Source of the DNA: Pomphorhynchus laevis
Taxonomy: Eukaryota > Acanthocephala > Palaeacanthocephala > Echinorhynchida > Pomphorhynchidae
Direction of reading: 5' to 3'
DNA: 64,000 nt
NCBI GenBank assembly: GCA_012934845.2
Contig: WNNJ02001615.1
Span: forward strand, 1-64,000
Under the pieces are notes generated by a model that saw only the letters and a list, made by a program, of their open reading frames with translations, was not told where the DNA came from and searched no databases. Positions 1 to 9,300 of the stretch are shown here, piece after piece. The translations under genes and the position numbers were made by a program. Numbering within the stretch: the first letter of the stretch is position 1; each line of letters starts with the position of its first letter.

Positions 1-365
1 ATATTATAATATATTATTTTATTTGTCATTTATTTAAAAATCAAAATTCGGTAAAGTAGTATAGGTTATAGTATAAAGTATTTCTTAAATAGTAAATAAC
101 TTATATCGTATTTCTTCTTACACCGAGTTAAGAGCAGATTATGTGTACGAAAAAGCGGAATTATAAGAAAGTAGCTTGCTTTGATCGATATTTTGACCAA
201 CTGCGACACTATTTATTGTTATTTTGCGTTGATAACATTTTTATTAAAAATCATTTTAGAAATGTATATTGACTGTTTTTTATTCAACTGACTATAAATC
301 TCCAAATCACTTTAAGGAACGAATACTTGAATTTGTAGGACTTATAAAAGTCGTTTTGCTTTTAG
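1..365. other. AT-rich intron sequence, no gene seen
   Basis: This lies upstream of the first recognised UNC-45 exon and is probably part of an intron of that gene. It ends in a usable 3' splice site (TTTTAG, ending at 365). I found no coding frame resembling the preceding part of UNC-45, so the earlier exons must lie outside the window. Confidence 0.5.
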
Positions 366-3300
366 CAATAAAATTATCTGCGATGCGTTTTCCTCAATTG
401 AACAATATCAGTTTGAGGAGCATCCTTTTCTAAGAAGGGCAGCAACTGAAGTTATATGCAATTTATGCGTAGACGAACAGGTGAATTTGTCGATATTTAG
501 AAAAAATTTAACTAGTTTTGTATATCCACAAACTATTAAATCAGAGCCGTTTTAGCTAGCAATCAACACTGAATTAGAAATACGGCCTTTAAAATTATTG
601 CTTTAACTTTCAAATTATTTAATGTTAAGTAATTTATAGAGTTTATTTATTAATTCAAAATAATTATTTTCATGCATCTAGTTACCCATTTAATCAAAAG
701 CAATATCTGCTATGAATAGTTGTGTTCAGCAACGAAATGCGATAATGTAATTTAATGTAATTATTACATTATTAAAATGTAATAATTACATCGAATAATG
801 TAATTTTGGTTTTATCAATATTATATAATATAATTAATAATATAATTTGATAATATTATCAATGATATCCAGTGTTCTCTCACAGTACTCAGCGCTTTTG
901 ATTGCCTTTAATAAAATAGTTCCACAAGTGGAAGAATTTCATCTCACAGATACTTCGAAATATCTTTCAGATCGCCTTTTAAAACATTCACAGAGCGGGT
1001 AAATACATAGAATTTTTATTTCGAGCACAATATTACGATTATAATCATGATATTAAAAATGTTTAAATTGAACTAAGAAATTTGGCTTTTATCGCTATTG
1101 TTACTGTAAAACCAGGACGTTTAAATTTTTTTATTAATTAAATGATTTGCTCAAATTACCTGCAGTCAAACATTTCATTTCAATTCTGTTAATATTACTT
1201 TTGCCTCTCAGTAAATATGTTCAATATAATATCCATAAAAGATATACAAATAGTTTTTTTTTCGGTGAGTGCATCTTTAAAATCTTAATGTTTACAAATA
1301 ACGTTTTATTCATTTTCATTCAATCATTTACTAAACTAATATTAATTTAAGCCATCTTTAACATTTGTCTGATCCTTCTCTAATACTTCTAATGTACGCT
1401 CTGCTTCGAGCACGTCCATTTACTGAATTTCGCCATACAATATTTTTGTATTATTCTTCATCCCGTATATTTCGTATCATTCTCTATCTTCTGCTAATTA
1501 CTGAGTATTGAATGATATTTATTCGTATATGCTATAGTAAATATTGATTGTACCATAAAATGGATAGTAAATATTGATAGTATCCATACAAGATAGTTTA
1601 TATATTTATATATCGTTTAAAACGTCTAAATTAGTCAATTAATATAATTAATATAATAATATAAATAAATGTATCATATTTTTGTTCTCTTAGCGAAATT
1701 TAACAAAATACTGACATTAGTAAACATTTATTATTTACATTTATTAATAAACATTTATTATTCTCTTAGTAAACATTTATTATTTAAAATAAAATTTATT
1801 TATAAATAATTTATGCTTATAGCAAATTCACTGATAATTCTCGGCAAAAAAATTAATCCTGATTTAATATAAATTCTGTTAGCGTGACGTATTGGTTGTG
1901 TCGCATAGAGTTATTGCTTAAAACTATAACTTTATTTTGTAGCACAAAGACTTTTGATTAAAACAATTTTTTTGCAACAAGTGTATTATCAAATTAAAAT
2001 TTTTCTTATTAAATAAAGCTTTTAAAAATTAACCTAGTTTAATTAAATAAATTAGTTTAATTGATTTAAATTGATTTACTTGAGTAAAATTAAAAATTTT
2101 ACTCAAGTAAATTTAAATTGATTATTAAATATGTTATATAAAGAATATACAATACATTTATCGTTTAAATAATAAATCGATTGAATTGTAAATTTATTAA
2201 TAAATTATTATTTAACAAATTATAAACATCTTTAGTTAATAAAAACATTGATTAAAAACTTTGTATTTAAATAAGTTTTAACCAAATTTCAATTCTTATC
2301 AGTTAAATAAACAATTTATTAAATAATAAATTTATTAATAAATTATTCTTAAATTATTAATTGTAAAAAATTATATTTATAATAGCAGTAGTCCATGTGT
2401 GATTTGATTCTTCTAAGAAAATAAAAATATAATACATATATATAAATAAATATTAATTATATATTATATTATATATAATTAAATATTAATTATATATTAT
2501 ACTATTAATTTTCTCTATAGAGTTGAATTCAAAAATATTTAGAATTTTTATAAATTTTAAACCTAATAGATTAATTTGTCCTGTTCTATAATTTGAAGCT
2601 AAAGTAATTCATTTCAAAGGATGTTGTTGTTTCAACTGAAATATATTTCAACTTATGACATCTAATGAATAATTCATTAATCCATAGCGGTAATAGATAA
2701 TCTGAGAGCTTCTGTTATGGCCATCGCATCTTTCTTAACCGATAGAGTTCGTTGTTTACATCCAGTGATATTGAAAACGAAACTTTATCCATTACTATAC
2801 CCACTTATTTGTCTAAACCATCTGTTTTTATTAGTCTAGTATTATTATACCAATCTATTTTGTATTATTATGTCATAATGATATGTTGATTGGCACGAGC
2901 CTCAAAAAATTAAAACTATAATCGGCGGCATCATGTCTCTAAACAATTATTTTTAAACTATATACTTATAACAGTACGTGATTATATAGTTTTATATAAA
3001 ATATAATTTACACATTTCAATATTATTTCTAAGATTATATATTTTTGTGGATGTTAATATATAAAAATGCCCGAACATTTATAAAATTATATTAATCGAA
3101 GAATTCAATGTTAAAATACAAACATTTAAATTCCACCATGATCACGCGTACCTCGTTTTTACTCGTTTCCAAAACTGACGGGAAATATAATTTAGTAGAA
3201 TGAAATATAATTATAAAGTCACGGAATTCATCTTAAGTATAAATAAAATTATAATTATTTAATAATTTTATATCATTCGAAATGTTGAATAGTCAAGTAT

Positions 3301-6300
3301 TTACTAAGACTCTTGTGAATATTATTTGTAAATTGAAATAATATATGTTATAACCCATATTATGTTCATTTTTCTTTATAATGTATTGCATAATTAATAT
3401 TCTGTTAATTATAATAAATAATATTATATATTATATTAATAGTATAATATATAATTAATATAATAATATAAATAAATGTATCATATTTTTGTTCTCTTAG
3501 CGAAATTTAACAAAATACTGACATTAGTAAACATTTATTATTTACATTTATTAATAAACATTTATTATTCTCTTAGTAAACATTTATTATTTAAAATAAA
3601 ATTTATTTATAATTTATTTATATATCGTTTAAAACGTCTAAATTAGTCAATTTTTACCTTTTTGAGTGAGTCTGATTTTGGTCAACATGCTTGACCCAAA
3701 CGTTTTATAACTTTTGAATTTAAATATTACGAAAAACTTAATGGTTCATTGCTAGCACATGATATTTTACTTATCGTAGCTATCTATCAGAAAAATAAAA
3801 TTCAAAAAGTAAATGCAGTCCGAATGGATATCAATTAATTATATAGATTTTTACACATTTATTATTTACATTTATTAATAAACATTTATTATTCTCTTAG
3901 TAAACATTTATTATTTAAAATAAAATTTATTTATAAATAATTTATGCTTATAGCAAATTCACTGATAATTCTCGGCAAAAAAATTAATCCTGATTTAATA
4001 TAAATTCTGTTAGCGTGACGTATTGGTTGTGTCGCATAGAGTTATTGCTTAAAACTATAACTTTATTTTGTAGCACAAAGACTTTTGATTAAAACAATTT
4101 TTTTGCAACAAGTGTATTATCAAATTAAAATTTTTCTTATTAAATAAAGCTTTTAAAAATTAACCTAGTTTAATTAAATAAATTAGTTTAATTGATTTAA
4201 ATTGATTTACTTGAGTAAAATTAAAAATTTTACTCAAATTATTATAAATATATTTAATCAAATTTATACATGTTTATATGTTATGACGTTATTTTACTAA
4301 ATAACAACTTTACTGATTATTGGTTGATTATAGTCATTTTAGTTACTGCCCTTCAAGTAAATGATATTTACTTTTAACTGGGTTACACCGTCACTTCAGG
4401 TGAGGTGCTGGTCTAAACAACGAATTCAGTTAAATGTATATATTGTACAAAGATTTGTGGGTAGAGCATCACTAAAGTTCAACGAATCATATTAAGAAAA
4501 CCTTTTTAGAAGACCAATGTTTCAGATGGTGAATGCAAAGACAATTGAAACTTCTTTGAGTTCTTTCGAATCTGTATTAATCTTAACATTAAAATTCTTG
4601 AACTACAATAAATCATACACAATATTGGCATGAATAAAATATTTTATTAAATTTTATATTAAATTATTAAATGTAATATAAATTTAAATTTTAAACAAAT
4701 AATTATTAAAATACGTAAATTTCTCGCTCGCAGTATAGAACTTGTCTAAAACGTTTTACTGCTCTTTACTACGTTTTGTATATCATTTTATATTTGAATT
4801 AGACATTTTCAAACGCGTTAGCTTATAATTTTGTCTTAATTCGTTATTTAGGTTTATTCGAAATTCACTGGTGATAATGATCGTATTAGACTTTTGGTAC
4901 TCTTCGGAAATGAAGATGATTTGAAGTTAAACCAAGCGGCAATGGGTGCACTCGCACAGTTATCATTTCTTCCCGTCGTTTGTCAAAAAATCGTTGAGGT
5001 AAAATATCATGTGATTATTGGAAATAAATGATTTCTGATTAATTGATTTATCCATTTTGTGTCAAAAGTTATCATCATTCCTGCATCCATGTTTGTGTGA
5101 ATTTCTCGTGTATCACTGCGATAAACCAAAATTAAAGAAATGAATTAGCAAATACCGTTTTGTCGTTTTTACAACTTATCGATAAAGAAATATGGCACAC
5201 TGCTAGTTTATGATAAATATTCACGTTGATACTGACGAAATACTATAATGCACAATAATTTTTTTATTGCAAATCACATATTCTGCATATTCTGCATATA
5301 ATATTATATTAACATATAATACTAATATGCAATATTATATATATTATATCTTATATAATAATATCTTACAAAAGGCATAAGATATTATGTCACTAATAAG
5401 ATATTTCCTGTAGATATTAAATTTGCATTTTATAATATTATTCATTTATTATGTGCAATCGACAAAGCTTATTAGCAATATATAAGCAATACATATATAC
5501 AATATGTAATACATATATAAGGTATAATATATACAATATGTACAATATATAATATATTACTTGGAAGAAAGATGGCAAAAACCAACGTTGGTTTTTGCCA
5601 TCTTTCTTCTAATTTAAATGCTATTACACCGTCGCAATCCTCATTCAGAGACTGAATCGTTTTGCAATGGAATGCGTATACAACAAAATATTATGATTCC
5701 GTGTATAGATGTTCATCATACCAGCGATCACTTCGTTGTTCTTGGATATGTTTCTGATCCAATTCGATTCTCCGAACAACACCCACTAGTTTCATGCTCA
5801 ACAAGACATCATTAAATAGTCAGCCCTGACTTTGTAAATAATACTCCCCTGAACATAAAATGTACTAACTCAACGGGGTCAGACGGAATACCGCCTATTT
5901 TTGAAGAACGTCACAACCATGATTTGCTGCCTCTTATCAGTATCTTCATAAATGTTGGGAATCCTGGCATCATCCCCAACAATCGGTGATATGCAATTGT
6001 AGTCCCAATCTATAAAAAGAGCGACGTATCTAAAGTCGCCCTTTAACAATTACATCACTTACTCTAAAATTTCAAAATCAATATTATCTAGCTTGATTTT
6101 CAACATTCAAGTTACATTATATATTTTAATGTAAAGACTTGATATAATTGACATAAGAACATCAATTGATTTAATTGGACTCCACACATGTGGTTACCTC
6201 ACAGTCAAGATATCCGTAACAGAAATCACATTACGCTTTAGCGAATGCATTTGTTTTTAATATTTTTCGTAACATTTTGTAGTAAAAATTATAATTTATT

Positions 6301-9300
6301 TTCCAAAAAATGAGAGCTTTAGAAACATATAAGGCACAATGTGCTATGATTATGATACGGCTCTATCAAAATCAATCTACCTAGATTCACATTATTAGTA
6401 ATAATATTATTATTTAATAGTATTTTGTCTAATATATATTACTGAATGATAATATATAATGTTATTATTTATTAGTGGAGAGAGTGAAGTAAAATATTTA
6501 TTTAATCGAATTTTCAATTACCCCTACTGCTATCATCTTCATGAGTAAATGTTAGTTAAAAGTAATAATATTATTATTTAATAGTATTTTGTCTAATATA
6601 TATTATATATTTTAATTTTTAATTCAAAATTTAATTAAAATAACCTCTTAACTAAAGGTACAACTATTTATAATTAGTCAAACCTTTTACTTATTGATAA
6701 TTGTATTTAAATTGAAATCAATTATATTATTATAATATAATTTTTTTAAATGAGACTTATTTATTGAAAAATGTAGAAACTTTGTTACCCTCAAATGGGT
6801 CGTAATGTTCGATAGCGTTGTAAATGTTAAATGAAAATCTGATTAAGTTGGTCAGTTTTTTTCTCTCTCTCAAGTTAAAAAAGTCGGCCTTCTATGGATC
6901 GACCGTAAAAAGAATGGATGGCCCTGAATCGAACGACATCCCCTTATCGCGTGCGATGCGGCTCGACACAGCGTGAAACCAATGAATCGCCTCAGGTCAC
7001 AGGTTTTCCGCGTAACTTCTGCTTCCCCGTGGAGCCTACAAGCGAGCGATTGTCTTCAGCATAACCGAGTCATCTGGTCCAGCAGCAACTGTAACGATTA
7101 ATTTGAGTGGAATAAATCTGTTTCTCTCAATATCAGTGACGCGCTCCGCGTATTTTGATCTTTTCCTCGACTCGTGGAAATCGAATGCTGCTTCTCTATT
7201 TGATGCACATGAGGGAGCATGATGGTTGAATACCGTAACGTCCATAAACGTTCTTATTACAAAATCTTAATATATAATGTTATTATTTATTAGTGGAGAG
7301 AGTGAAGTAAAATATTTATTTAATCGAATTTTCAATTACCCCTACTGCTATCATCTTCATGAGTAAATGTTATTTAAGTATTTGTAAAGCTGTCAACTGC
7401 ATACTATTTTTGCATACTACGCCAAGCAGTTGACAGCTTTACAAATACTTAAATTGTAAAAATATTTTTTGTAACATTTACTCCTGAAGATGATAGCAGT
7501 AGGCTATTGAAAATTCGATTAAATAAATATTTTACTTCACTCTCTTCACTAATAAATAATCCAATATGAGTGAACAATCAAGTTATAATATAATATTAAA
7601 TATAAATGATAATTTTTAATATTTTATATTATATTGTATTATTATATCGTAATGTATTGTTATATTATAATATAATTATTTAATTTAATTAATTTATGAC
7701 TAAACAAAATACTTTACTGAAACGTTTATTATTGTCATTGAAGCAAAATATGCAAAATTTGTTGACTTTATAGATATTTTAGAAATTAAAAAAATTCGAT
7801 TTTTAGAAATATTGGATCTTAGACTGCCATTAAATTTGTCATTATTCTATATTAATATAGAAATAAATATTTTTATTAAACAGATTTTTTTAATAAATAG
7901 ATATATTATTTACTATCATATTACTAATGTAGACGAAGGACTTTGTTGAAATATTCAAAAATGTAACAACCACGAGCGATACAGAGCTGCAATATCGTGG
8001 ATTTTTCATATTACGAAATCTAATTCTAAATGGAAAAGATACCTCGATAAAAGTCGTAGAGTCTGAATTAATGGATGTTATTTTTGCAATGTCTCGATTG
8101 GATGATAAATCTCGTCTGAAGGTAAACTATTGCTAAGCATCTTTCTGGGAGATGTCATAGCGTTTATAGTGTAACGCAACAGTATGATATAATTAAATCA
8201 GCTAACTGAGTCTACGTATTTTTATATAATTATAAAATAAACAAAACATAATAATGCTAAATCAAAATTTAATAATTAAATAATAAAATTAATAATTGTT
8301 TTTAGATTTTCTATAATTTAAATCAAGTTAAAAAAATAAAAATAAAAAATAAAATTTAAAATAAACGTCATTTTTATGAATTGACTAATAAATAACAGAC
8401 GTTGTATCAGAATAAGAATTAGAGGTCATCAGGAGGAACTGCTATGCTATCAGGTTTCGGCCCCTAACTCCTCTACCCAACATAGCAGCGGGGCCAAATA
8501 CATGCTAATGATGTATTTCCTCTGAAATAACTATCTAGTATCTTATTCTAATGCAAAGTATATTATTTATTATCCATCCATAAAAATTTGCCACTTAAGA
8601 GTTTAAATTTATTCTTTATATTATTGTGTTGATTTATATATTTTACTATTTTCTGCTTTGATGTTATTTTTATAGTAACCTAGTTTAAAATATGCATCTA
8701 TTAAATTATTTAAATGATTTTGAAGAAAGTCAATATCATTACATATTGTTGCAATTCTTAAAATTTCATTATTTAATGTATTATATTTTATATTATATGG
8801 TATGCATGAATGCTCATGCAAAAATATGTTTCTTGTAAATTTAAATATGTCATCTTTACGATATAAATTAATAGTAGTTTTAGTTAATGTTAATTTAATG
8901 TTCATATCTAGATATACACCTTCTTTATCATTAATATTGGTTTATTTAAGAATAAGGCTTTCTGGATAAATTTGTTCACTTATTGAATAAAAATTGCTAG
9001 AATTAAATACACATATATCATCAATGTATCGAAACATATATTTCATATATTTATATTATTTAGATTTAGTTTTTACACAGTTATGAACAAATTCATATTC
9101 TATAAAGCTTAAAAACAAGTCAGCTATAATTGGGCTACTATTACCTCCCATTGGAACACCTTTTACTTGTCTAAATATAGATGTCCCTACTTTTAAATAA
9201 TTTTGATTTATCAAAATATTTAAGGATTCTATTAATTCAATTTTATCCATATATTTATATTTATTTGATGGTTTAATTTTTGTTAGATAGGCGTTATAAT

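Noticed and set aside
7036-7245. A small host gene
   Set aside because: The KRSKYAER...IERNRFIPL pattern matches a retroelement C-terminus that recurs at 48364-48620.
8400-8500. Hammerhead ribozyme in the PLE tail (minus strand has both GAAAC and CTGATGA)
   Set aside because: The two core parts are in the wrong order and only 21 nt apart, leaving no room for stems I and III.
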